DNA from: Planctomycetota bacterium
Lineage (GTDB): Bacteria > Planctomycetota > UBA1135 > JAKEFM01
Direction: 5' to 3'
DNA: 37,537 bases
NCBI GenBank assembly: GCA_022616055.1
Contig: JAKEFM010000204.1
Coordinates: 1 to 37,537, forward strand
Below are positions 1 through 7,174 of this stretch, in pieces. A model generated the notes under the pieces. It was not told the origin of the DNA. It saw only the letters and a list, made by a program, of their open reading frames with translations, and ran no database searches. The first letter of the stretch is position 1. The number at the start of each line of letters is the position of its first letter. A program made the translations under genes and the position numbers.

Positions 1-111
1 CCGGCGCCGCAGAGCTTCCTCATCGTGCCGCTCGCCGGCGCGTTCTTCATCGACCTCATGAACGCCTTCTTCCTGACGGTCACCCTGTCGCTCCCCTTCA
101 TGGGAGGCTGA
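1..111 (+). CDS. C-terminal end of a membrane transporter (possibly glutamate:Na+ symporter/ESS-like), partial
   Basis: The reading frame is open from base 1 to a TGA at 109-111 and encodes 36 residues. They form one hydrophobic helix with PLAGAFFIDLMNAFFL in the middle and end LPFMGG. The pattern of a small-residue helix with Phe, Asp and Asn and a short tail resembles the last helix of GltS/ESS-type sodium:glutamate symporters. That resemblance is from memory and the fragment is short, so the family is only a suggestion. The next gene starts 2 nt after the stop, so the two are almost certainly co-transcribed. A membrane permease followed by a binding protein would make a binding-protein-dependent secondary transporter. 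The rest of the gene lies outside the window. Confidence 0.5.
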   Translation, partial: PAPQSFLIVPLAGAFFIDLMNAFFLTVTLSLPFMGG

Positions 112-113
112 AC

Positions 114-1592
114 GTGAGTTCCCGCCTCCCGACGACGCTCGTGACCCTGGGCCTGCTTGCGCTCGCCGGCTGCGCGCGCGGGCCGGACGTCGACGCCCTG
201 CGGAAGGACGCCGCCGACCGTCTGGCGCAGGCGCTGCCGAACGGCACCCTCGAGGTGGCCGGATTCGCGCGGCGCGGCTCCCAGACGGACACCAAGGCCC
301 CCGCGGGCGAGTCGCGCTGCATCGTCTACTTCGACGCCGACCTCAAGCTCACGCGGGAGTTCCAGTTCGGCGCCTGGGACGGACCGGGCGTCGCCGGCCT
401 CGTGTCGGCGATGGGGGCGGGCTCCAAGGGGATCGTGGGGATCACCTCCGGCGGCAACCGGGCGGGAGACGTGCTGCAGGTGCACGGGACGTCGGTCTAC
501 CGGCGAGAGGAGGGCCGCTGGGAGCCCGTCGCCACGGGCGCCTACCGCCCGACCGAGGCGCCCTCCTACGCCACGGGTTCGCCCCAGGCCGGCACAACGG
601 CGATCCTCGAGGCGATGCGCAAGGTCATCGAGGCCATCGAGCAGCGCGCCTCGCCCGCGCAGCGCGAGGTGATCGAACAGGAGCTCACCGCTGCGCATGC
701 CACGGTCCGCGCACGGCTCGCGCGTCTCGAGCAGGGGTATGCCGTCGCCGCCGGTCCCGAGCGCGGCCAGTACCTGCGTCTGGTGCAGGCGCTCTCCGGT
801 GGGACGACCACGCGCGTCGTTGCGCTGATCACGCGGGGAGGCGAGGAGAACCTGCACCTCCTGCGCGCGGGGAAGGTCTCGCTCGCCCTCGCGCAGGGCG
901 ACGCCGCCCTGGCCGCCTACGAGGGGAAGGGCCCCTTCGCCCGGGAGGGTCCGAACCCGGCGCTGCGCGCCATCGGGAGCCTGTATCCCGAGCCCCTCCA
1001 CGTCCTCGTGCGAGCCGACAGCTCGTTCGCTTCGATCGAGGACCTCCGGGGACGGCGGGTCGCGGTCGGGCTACCGGGGTCGGCCTCGCGCATGACCGCG
1101 CTGGCGACGCTCGCGGCGCACGGCCTCGGAGCGCCGGATTTCCAGTCGCTGGAGCTGCGGCCCGGCGACGGGCTCGTCGCGTTGCGAGAGGGGCGGGCCG
1201 ACGCCCTGCTCCAGGTGATCGGACTGCCGGCCGACGCCGTGCGCGACGCGCTCGCGGCCGTACCGCTGCGCCTGCTGCCGCTCTCCGAGGCCGCCGTGGC
1301 CGCCCTGGCAGCCTCCGGCGCGGGCTACTTCGCCTTGACGATCCCTGGCGGCGCCTACGCGGGGCAGACGCAGGCGGTGCGGACGATCGCCACCGCCGCG
1401 ATCCTCCTCGCGGGATCCGACCTCTCGGACATCGAGATCGGGGCCATCACGCGCTACGTGTTCGAGACGGGGCGCGATTTCGCCGCGCGCGGAAGCGCGC
1501 AGGGAGTCCAGGTCTCGCCGGCCAATGCGCGCCTGGGCCTCTCGGTGCCCCTGCACACCGCGGCGGAGCGGGTGCTCCAGGAACTCAAGTAG
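114..1592 (+). CDS. TAXI-family substrate-binding lipoprotein
   Basis: The protein has 492 residues and a GTG start 2 nt after the preceding stop. A lipoprotein signal ends LALAGC, with Cys20 as the lipidation site, so it should be tethered in the periplasm. Residues ~225-490 match the TAXI/NMT1-like binding-protein fold: GGxxENLxLLRxGKVSLALAQGDAA at its start, then SIEDLRGRRVAVGLPGS, then a second lobe with ALREGRADALLQV. TAXI proteins normally capture small organic acids or amino acids and hand them to TRAP-type permeases. Residues ~21-190 form an extra N-terminal region, including a helical stretch near 160-195, that I do not recognise and that is not part of the usual ~320-residue TAXI protein. 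The partner here appears to be the upstream membrane protein, not a TRAP 4TM-12TM permease. The substrate is unknown. Confidence 0.8.
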   Translation: MSSRLPTTLVTLGLLALAGCARGPDVDALRKDAADRLAQALPNGTLEVAGFARRGSQTDTKAPAGESRCIVYFDADLKLTREFQFGAWDGPGVAGLVSAMGAGSKGIVGITSGGNRAGDVLQVHGTSVYRREEGRWEPVATGAYRPTEAPSYATGSPQAGTTAILEAMRKVIEAIEQRASPAQREVIEQELTAAHATVRARLARLEQGYAVAAGPERGQYLRLVQALSGGTTTRVVALITRGGEENLHLLRAGKVSLALAQGDAALAAYEGKGPFAREGPNPALRAIGSLYPEPLHVLVRADSSFASIEDLRGRRVAVGLPGSASRMTALATLAAHGLGAPDFQSLELRPGDGLVALREGRADALLQVIGLPADAVRDALAAVPLRLLPLSEAAVAALAASGAGYFALTIPGGAYAGQTQAVRTIATAAILLAGSDLSDIEIGAITRYVFETGRDFAARGSAQGVQVSPANARLGLSVPLHTAAERVLQELK

Positions 1593-1617
1593 CCCGTCCT
1601 CCTTCCCGGCGGACTCG

Positions 1618-2286
1618 CTAGGCGGGCGGCGGCGGCTGGCGGTAGAGCGCGCTCGTCTGCCAGTTGAACCGGATCGCCAGAAGCCGCAACGCGAACACGA
1701 CGACGACGGTGAGGATCCCGGACTGCCTCGGCGACCACCAGCCCGCCCGAAGGAGGGCGAGGAAGAAGCAGCATCCCCCGATGGCGAACAGGGCGTAGAA
1801 CTGCCCGGGCTTGAACAGCAGCGGCTCCTCGCGCACGAGGATGTCGCGCAGGAGCCCTCCGCCCACCACGGTGATCGTCCCCCCCAGGATCGCGGCGGGG
1901 GGGCTGAGGCCCGCCTGCAGGGAGCGCTCCACGCCGAGCACGGCGAAGGCCCCCAACCCGAGGGCGTCGACCACGGCGATCGCGCGCCCGACCCGTTCGA
2001 TGTGCCGGTGGAGGAACAACGTCACGACGGCGGCGGCCACGATGAGGAGGAGGAGGTACGTGTCGGTGAGGATCGAGGGCGGCCCCTTGGAGATCAGGAT
2101 CCCGTCGCGGATCAGCCCGCCGCCTCCCGCGGTGATCATCGCGAGGAAGATGACGCCGATGATGTCGTAGCCGCGGCGGAGTCCCGCCAGGGCTCCCGTG
2201 ACCCCGAAGGTGAAGTGCGCGACGAGGCTGAAGGTGACGGGGAGCTCGAACTGCTCCACCTCCGGGGGAAACGCGCCCATCGGCAT
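1618..2286 (-). CDS. Trimeric intracellular cation channel-like / glycine transporter family (UPF0126) membrane protein
   Basis: The 222-residue integral membrane protein is built of two repeats, as in the UPF0126 (YicG/YadS) family. The first repeat has GALAGLRRGYDIIGVIFLAM followed by TAGGGGLIRDG. The second has DALGLGAFAVLGVE followed by GTITVVGGGLLRDIL and a proline-containing loop before LFALYA-like residues. The GGG-x-RD motif in both repeats is the family signature. About seven transmembrane helices are expected. The family has been linked to glycine transport and to TRIC-type cation channels, and the sequence does not say which. The ATG at 2286 is used, with a second in-frame ATG two codons later. 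The stop lies 25 nt from the convergent TAXI gene and no clear terminator is present. Confidence 0.85.
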   Translation of the reverse strand: MPMGAFPPEVEQFELPVTFSLVAHFTFGVTGALAGLRRGYDIIGVIFLAMITAGGGGLIRDGILISKGPPSILTDTYLLLLIVAAAVVTLFLHRHIERVGRAIAVVDALGLGAFAVLGVERSLQAGLSPPAAILGGTITVVGGGLLRDILVREEPLLFKPGQFYALFAIGGCCFFLALLRAGWWSPRQSGILTVVVVFALRLLAIRFNWQTSALYRQPPPPA

Positions 2287-2342
2287 CGCGGCATCCTACG
2301 CAGCACGGGAGGCACCACGAACGTGCCCGCTCGCCGCGGCGG

Positions 2343-3695
2343 CTACGGGGCGGGGGGCCGTCGCAGCCGCTCGAGCTCCGCGAGCCGCTCCGCGAGGCGT
2401 TTCTCGAGGCCGCGGTCGGAGGGCTCGTAGTAGCGCCGGCCCTTCAGGTTCCCGGGCATGCACTCCATCCCCGTCACGGCGTCCTCGAAGTCGTGGGCGT
2501 AGGCGTACCCTTTCCCGTACCCGACCTGCTTCATCAGCCCGGTCACCGGGTTGCGCAGGTGCATCGGCACCGGCTCCGCGTAGGTCTGCTCGACGTCCTT
2601 CACCGCCTCGCCGTAGGCGAGGGTGAGCCGGTTCGACTTCGGCGCGAGGGCGAGGTAGACGGCCGCCTGCGCGAGGGCGAGCTTCCCCTCCGGATCGCCG
2701 AGGAACTCGAAGGCGCGGACGGCGTCGAGGGCCACCCGCAGGGCGCCCGGGTCGGCGAGGCCGACGTCCTCCGAGGCGACGCGCACCATGCGGCGAGCGA
2801 CGTACAGGGGGTCCTCCCCCGCCTCGAGCATCCGGGCGAGCCAGTAGAGGGCGGCGTCGGGCTCGGAGTTGCGGAGCGACTTGTGGAGGGCGGAGACGAG
2901 GTTGAAGTGCTCCTCGCCGGCCCGGTCGTAGAGGAGCGCCTTCTTCTGGAGCGCCTCCTCGACGATCGCCGGAGTGAGGCGGCGGACGCCCGAGGGGTCT
3001 GGCACGGCGAGGGCGTGGGCGAGCTCGAGAACGTTGAGGGCGCGGCGGGCGTCCCCGGAGGAGAAGTGGGCGATCCGCTCGAGGACCCCCTCCTCCGGTT
3101 CGGCGGGGGAGCGACCGAGCCCGCGCTCCGGATCGCGCAGCGCTCGGCGGAGGACCTCGAGGATCGCCTCGACCGGGAGGGGCTGGAGGACGAGGACCCG
3201 GGAGCGGGAGAGGAGCGGGCCGATCACCTCGAAGGAGGGGTTCTCCGTCGTCGCGCCGACGAGGACGATGTCCCCCCGCTCGACGAAGGGGAGGAAGGCG
3301 TCCTGCTGGGCCTTGTTGAAGCGGTGGATCTCGTCGATGAAGAGGACGGTGCGCCCTCCCCCCGACCGGCGGACCTTCTCCGCCTCGGCCATCACCTTCC
3401 GGATCTCGGCGATCCCGGAGAGCACCGCGGAGAAGGGAACGAAGCGGGCCTTGGTCGCCCGGGCGAGGATCCAGGCGAGGGTGGTCTTCCCCGTCCCGGG
3501 CGGGCCCCACAGGACGACGGAGCGAAGGTCGTCCTTCTCGATCGCCTGCCGCAGGACCTTCCCGGGCCCGACGAGGTGTTCCTGCCCCACGAACTCCTCG
3601 AGGGTCCGCGGCCGGATCCGCTCGGCGAGCGGCGCGTCGCGCCGGGCCTCGGGGTCGCGGGACCTCGGCTCCTCCTCGAAGAGCCGGCCGGTCAT
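2343..3695 (-). CDS. rarA: Replication-associated recombination protein A (RarA/MgsA/WRNIP1 AAA+ ATPase)
   Basis: This 450-residue clamp-loader-like AAA+ ATPase acts at stalled replication forks. It starts MTGRLFEEE, and RIRPRTLEEFVGQEHLVG follows at ~27-44, which is typical of the family. Walker A GPPGTGKT is at 64-71, Walker B VLFIDE at 117-122, and the sensor-1 region GATTENPSFEV at ~147-157. The C-terminal half carries the SSDPDAALYWLARML-type tetramerisation region and the YKYAHDFxxAVTGxECxPxxL-type end. The long open frame continues upstream to 4037, but that part is a shadow of the methylase gene. The ATG at 3695 overlaps the methylase stop as ATGA, so the two genes are translationally coupled. 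Confidence 0.95.
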   Translation of the reverse strand: MTGRLFEEEPRSRDPEARRDAPLAERIRPRTLEEFVGQEHLVGPGKVLRQAIEKDDLRSVVLWGPPGTGKTTLAWILARATKARFVPFSAVLSGIAEIRKVMAEAEKVRRSGGGRTVLFIDEIHRFNKAQQDAFLPFVERGDIVLVGATTENPSFEVIGPLLSRSRVLVLQPLPVEAILEVLRRALRDPERGLGRSPAEPEEGVLERIAHFSSGDARRALNVLELAHALAVPDPSGVRRLTPAIVEEALQKKALLYDRAGEEHFNLVSALHKSLRNSEPDAALYWLARMLEAGEDPLYVARRMVRVASEDVGLADPGALRVALDAVRAFEFLGDPEGKLALAQAAVYLALAPKSNRLTLAYGEAVKDVEQTYAEPVPMHLRNPVTGLMKQVGYGKGYAYAHDFEDAVTGMECMPGNLKGRRYYEPSDRGLEKRLAERLAELERLRRPPAP

Positions 3696-4519
3696 CGCGG
3701 CGTCCCCGCGGAGGCCTCTTCCCGGCGGCGCGCCACCTCGAAGGCGAGGATCGCCGCAGCCGCCGCGACGTTGAGCGACTCGACGCGCCCCCGGAGCGGG
3801 ATCCGGACCGCAGGGCGCGCGGCGCCCCGCAGCTCCGCCGGGAGTCCCTGACCCTCGCTCCCGAGGAGGAGGGCGATGGGCCCGGAGAGGTCGGCCCGGC
3901 GATAGTCCTCTCCGCCATGGGGATCGGCGGCGAGGAGGCGGAGACCGCGGCGACCGACGAGGGCGAGCGCCTCTCTCGTCGAGAGCCCGGCGAGCGCCGG
4001 GAGCCGGAAGATCGAGCCGGCGCTCGCGCGCGCGCACCGGTCCTGGAAGGGCCAGGCGCAGCCCGTCGTCGCGAGGAACCCGGTCGCGCCCGCCGCCTCG
4101 GCCACGCGCAGGAGCGCCCCGAGGTTCCCCGGATCCTGCACGCCCGCCGCGAGGAGGAGGAGAGGCTCCCGCCCCGGGGGGAAGAGGTCCTCCTCCTTCC
4201 AGTCGGGGGCGGGGGCGATCGCGACCACGCCCTGGTGCGTGCTCGCCTCGCTCGCCGCCCCGACCACCTCTTCGGTCGCGGCGAACGGCGGGGGGGTCGA
4301 ACGATTCAGGCGCTCGAGGAGGGTGCGGCCCCGCTCGGTCGCAGCGAGGCGGGGGGAGACGAGGACGGTCGAGGGTCGGAGGCCCGCCCCGAGCGCTTCC
4401 TCGAGGAGCCGGACCCCCTCGAGGACCATCTCCCCCCGCTCCCGCCCTTCGCGCACCCGACGGAAGCGGCGGACCAGGGGGTTGCGGACCGAGGCGATCC
4501 GCTCGCCGGGACGGGGCAT
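3692..4519 (-). CDS. SpoU/TrmH-family RNA 2'-O-methyltransferase
   Basis: The 275-residue SPOUT methylase transfers a methyl group from S-adenosylmethionine to a ribose 2'-OH of rRNA or tRNA. The N-terminal substrate-binding region (~1-100) includes SVRNPLVRRFRRV and FLEGVRLLEEAL-type residues. The three knot motifs are visible: QDPGNLGALLRVAEAAG at ~128-144, GSEGQGLP at 220-227 and IPLRGRVESLNVAAAAAIL at ~240-258. RASAGS near 164-169 is also characteristic. The start is the ATG at 4519, 24 nt from the divergent rsgA start, so any promoters for the two genes must overlap each other or the coding ends. It is coupled to rarA downstream. The exact rRNA target cannot be told from sequence. Confidence 0.92.
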   Translation of the reverse strand: MPRPGERIASVRNPLVRRFRRVREGRERGEMVLEGVRLLEEALGAGLRPSTVLVSPRLAATERGRTLLERLNRSTPPPFAATEEVVGAASEASTHQGVVAIAPAPDWKEEDLFPPGREPLLLLAAGVQDPGNLGALLRVAEAAGATGFLATTGCAWPFQDRCARASAGSIFRLPALAGLSTREALALVGRRGLRLLAADPHGGEDYRRADLSGPIALLLGSEGQGLPAELRGAARPAVRIPLRGRVESLNVAAAAAILAFEVARRREEASAGTPR

Positions 4520-4543
4520 CGTCGGGGATGATAAGGCCCGGCG

Positions 4544-5575
4544 ATGCTCCACGAAGGTCGGGTCATCCAGGTCGACGCGAAGGTCTGCCACGTCGAGGTC
4601 GAGGGGCGGATCCTCCCCTGCGTCCCCCGCGGCCACCACTTCGAGCACCGCCGCGAGGAGCGCCGGCCGTTCGCCGTGGGAGACCTCGTCCGAGTCGACC
4701 TCTCGGATGTCCCCGGCGCGATCGAGGAGCGGCAGGAGCGACGCACGGTCCTCTTCCGCGCGAGCGCGGGGGAGGGACGGCGGGCCCAGGTCCTCGTCGC
4801 GAACGCGGACCAGGTCCTCGTCGTCGCCTCGATCCGGGATCCGGCCTTCTCCCCGTCCCACCCCGACCGGGTCCTCGCGGCCGCCGAGCACGGCGACCTC
4901 GAGGGGATCGTGTGCGTGAACAAGGTCGACCTCGCCCGGAAGGGGGAGGCGGAGGAGGCGGCCGGGATCTACCGGCGGGCGGGTTACCCCGCCCTCCTCA
5001 CGTCCGGGCTCCGCGGCGACGGGCTGGCGGAGCTCCGGGCCGCGCTCGAGGGGAAGGTGACCGTGCTCGCCGGTTCGTCCGGTGTCGGGAAGTCGACCCT
5101 CCTCAACGCCCTCGCCCCCGGGCTCGACCTGCGCGTCGCGCCCGTGTCCGAGAGGACCGGGGAAGGCCGGCACACGACGACCGGCGTCCGGATGGTGCGG
5201 CTCCCCTTCGGCGCCCTCGTCGTCGACACGCCCGGCATCCGGAACTTCGCCCTCTGGCGGGTCGAGGCTGCGGACGTCCGGCTCCTCTTCCGCGGGATGC
5301 GCGGGCTCGAGCGCCGCTGCCGGTTCCCCTCCTGCCTCCACTGCGAGGAACCCGGCTGCGCGGTGCGGTCGGCCGTGAAGCGGGGGAAGGTCGCGCCCTC
5401 GCGTTACGCCTCCTACCTGGAGGTGCTCGACGAATGCCAGCGCGAGCGCAAGGAGTCCGCCTCCGAGGGGCGCCGGGAGGGGAGGGCGCGGACGCCGCGC
5501 CAGCCCCGCGCCCCGATCGAGGACGAGGATGCCTCCGAGGCCGGAGCGAGGCGCGGGCCGAGGGAGCGACGCTAG
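4544..5575 (+). CDS. rsgA: Small-subunit ribosome biogenesis GTPase RsgA
   Basis: The 343-residue protein is a circularly permuted GTPase that helps mature the 30S subunit. An N-terminal OB-fold (~1-75) precedes the G domain. The G4 motif NKVD at 126-129 comes before the G1 P-loop GSSGVGKS at 177-184 and G3 DTPG at 228-231, the order diagnostic of RsgA. The C-terminal zinc site is complete: Cys259, Cys264, His266 and Cys272. The tail after ~290 is long, charged and Arg/Glu-rich, and may bind RNA. Its stop codon shares bases with the stop of the opposing porin gene, leaving no room for a separate terminator. Confidence 0.95.
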   Translation: MLHEGRVIQVDAKVCHVEVEGRILPCVPRGHHFEHRREERRPFAVGDLVRVDLSDVPGAIEERQERRTVLFRASAGEGRRAQVLVANADQVLVVASIRDPAFSPSHPDRVLAAAEHGDLEGIVCVNKVDLARKGEAEEAAGIYRRAGYPALLTSGLRGDGLAELRAALEGKVTVLAGSSGVGKSTLLNALAPGLDLRVAPVSERTGEGRHTTTGVRMVRLPFGALVVDTPGIRNFALWRVEAADVRLLFRGMRGLERRCRFPSCLHCEEPGCAVRSAVKRGKVAPSRYASYLEVLDECQRERKESASEGRREGRARTPRQPRAPIEDEDASEAGARRGPRERR

Positions 5576-6864
5576 AAGGCGAGCTGCGCCTGCAGGCGCA
5601 GGACGCGGTCGAGCTCGTCCTGGTTGCCGAGGACGTCGATGCTCCGGTGGGTGACGTCGGCCTGGATCTTGAGGTCGTGCTTGCGAAAGTAGCGGCTGAA
5701 CGCGAGCTGGTACTCCCGCTGCTGGCGCGTGTCTCCGACGACGAGGATGTCGTTGTCGAAGGACGCTCCGGCGATCCGGCCCGCGACCTCCCAGCCCTCC
5801 GCGAGGAGGTAGCCCGCCTGCACGTAGGCCCCCTCGTCCTCCGCCGTCGGACCTCCCTCGACGTCCGCGCGCTGGAGGAAGAGCTCTCCCTGCACCGAGA
5901 GCCCGCCGGTCAGGAGGATCCCGTCGAGCCCGAAGGAGTCCACGTCCGCGTCGGGGGTGCCGCGGGTCGGGTTGTGCATCGCGTTCACGCCGACCCCGAG
6001 GAGGACCTCCTGCGACCGGTCGAGGTCCCCCTCGGAGTAGGGGACCGCCCCGAAGGGATTGACGGCGGCGCGACCCGCCCAGCGGACTGCGTTGTCGTCG
6101 TTCGTGTTCACGTTCTGGCCGTCGCCGTTGAACGCGCCGAAGGCGTACTCGAACACCCCGTTCTCCATCGTCCCGTGGAGCATCGCTCCCGGCTCGCGGC
6201 CGGGGGCGAAGACATCCGACACGAAGGAGCGGTCGACGAACTGCTGGCGGAACGCGGAGGTCAGCTCCTGGCGACCGTAGGGGACCTTGAACTGGCCGCC
6301 GCGGAGCTGGAGCGCCTTGTCGAAGGCGTAGTTCAGGTACCCGTCGCGGAGACTGGAGGAGCCTCCGCGGAGGTCCACGGAGAGCTTGTACGTGACGTCC
6401 TTCCCGTAGGCGTTCCCCTCGAACTCGGCGCGGGCCCGATGGACGTCGAACTCCGTCGCGTTGTTCCCGGTCCCGTCGTCGTCCCGGTCGGTGTAGCTCC
6501 CCCGGATCTGGAGCTTCCCGCCGATCCTCATGCTGAAGTCCCCGTCCGCCGTCTCGAGGATGAACCCCTTGCGGTAGGTGGCCCTGACCTCGGGGGCCTC
6601 CCCCTGGACGGCTCGGCCCGCGACCGCCTCCAGAGCGCGGATCTCCCTGTCCAGCCCCTCCCGCTTCGCGGCCTCCTCCGCCTTCATCCGCGCCGCGAGG
6701 TCGAGGAGCTCCCTCCGGGTGGCCTCGTCGACGATGCCCCGCTCCTTGAGGATCTCCACCAGGCGCTCCTCGAAGGTCTTCTCCGGGGGGGGCCCCTGGG
6801 ATGGGGTCGAGGTCGCGAGGGCCACGAAGAGGAGGGGGAGGAGGAGGGAGGGTCTGAGGGTCAT
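5572..6864 (-). CDS. OprO/OprP-type phosphate-selective porin family outer-membrane beta-barrel
   Basis: The 430-residue protein starts at the ATG at 6864 (MTLRPSLLLPLLFVAL), which gives a clean signal peptide. The open frame runs 20 codons further upstream with no signal-like residues. Residues ~25-80 are a charged helical segment likely to trimerise or bind the cell wall. From ~90 the protein is a beta-barrel with FSMRIGGKLQIRGSY, VHRARAEFEGNAYGKDVTYKLSVDL and LNYAFDKALQLRGGQFKVPYGRQEL, typical of the porin O/P family. Conserved DRSFVSDVFAPGREPGAMLHG follows. The last residue is Phe, the usual recognition signal for the BAM assembly machinery. Members of this family import phosphate, but many homologues have other or unknown substrates. 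No Pho genes lie beside it. Confidence 0.88.
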   Translation of the reverse strand: MTLRPSLLLPLLFVALATSTPSQGPPPEKTFEERLVEILKERGIVDEATRRELLDLAARMKAEEAAKREGLDREIRALEAVAGRAVQGEAPEVRATYRKGFILETADGDFSMRIGGKLQIRGSYTDRDDDGTGNNATEFDVHRARAEFEGNAYGKDVTYKLSVDLRGGSSSLRDGYLNYAFDKALQLRGGQFKVPYGRQELTSAFRQQFVDRSFVSDVFAPGREPGAMLHGTMENGVFEYAFGAFNGDGQNVNTNDDNAVRWAGRAAVNPFGAVPYSEGDLDRSQEVLLGVGVNAMHNPTRGTPDADVDSFGLDGILLTGGLSVQGELFLQRADVEGGPTAEDEGAYVQAGYLLAEGWEVAGRIAGASFDNDILVVGDTRQQREYQLAFSRYFRKHDLKIQADVTHRSIDVLGNQDELDRVLRLQAQLAF

Positions 6865-7174
6865 TCCGGTCGCCTGGGGGGGCTGCGTGGGGGGAAATCG
6901 ACAGGATTCCGACCACAAGATCAAGGGCCAAGTGGCCGGGGTGCGTCAATGAATAGGGGGTCTTCCGAGGGACCCGAGCGAGGAGCCGGCTCTCCGGCCG
7001 GTCGATCGCCAGGGTGGAGCCGGATCGTTCGGACCGATTCCCCCGGTTCCGGGCGAACTTGCGGATCTACCCAACGGGTCCCGGCACGGCCGGGCGCTGG
7101 CCGCGGACCCCTGGTCCGTGGACCTCCCACGGAGCCGGGACCTGGCAAGGAAACGCCCGAAGAGAGAGGCCGTC
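6865..7174. other. Divergent intergenic region between the porin and the rhodanese-YidC-dikinase gene
   Basis: This 310-nt non-coding stretch separates two divergently transcribed genes and must contain both promoters. On the plus strand an SD-like GAGAGAGG lies a few bases before the ATG at 7175. On the minus strand a TTGACG hexamer is present near 6948, but no acceptable -10 box lies at the right distance. The only AT-richer part is ~6895-6960. No repeat or RNA gene was recognised. Confidence 0.4.

Noticed and set aside
3692..6949. Upstream extension of the methylase open frame to 1085 codons
   Set aside because: The part beyond 4519 is antisense to rsgA and overlaps the porin out of frame. 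The family length and the first conserved residues fit the ATG at 4519.
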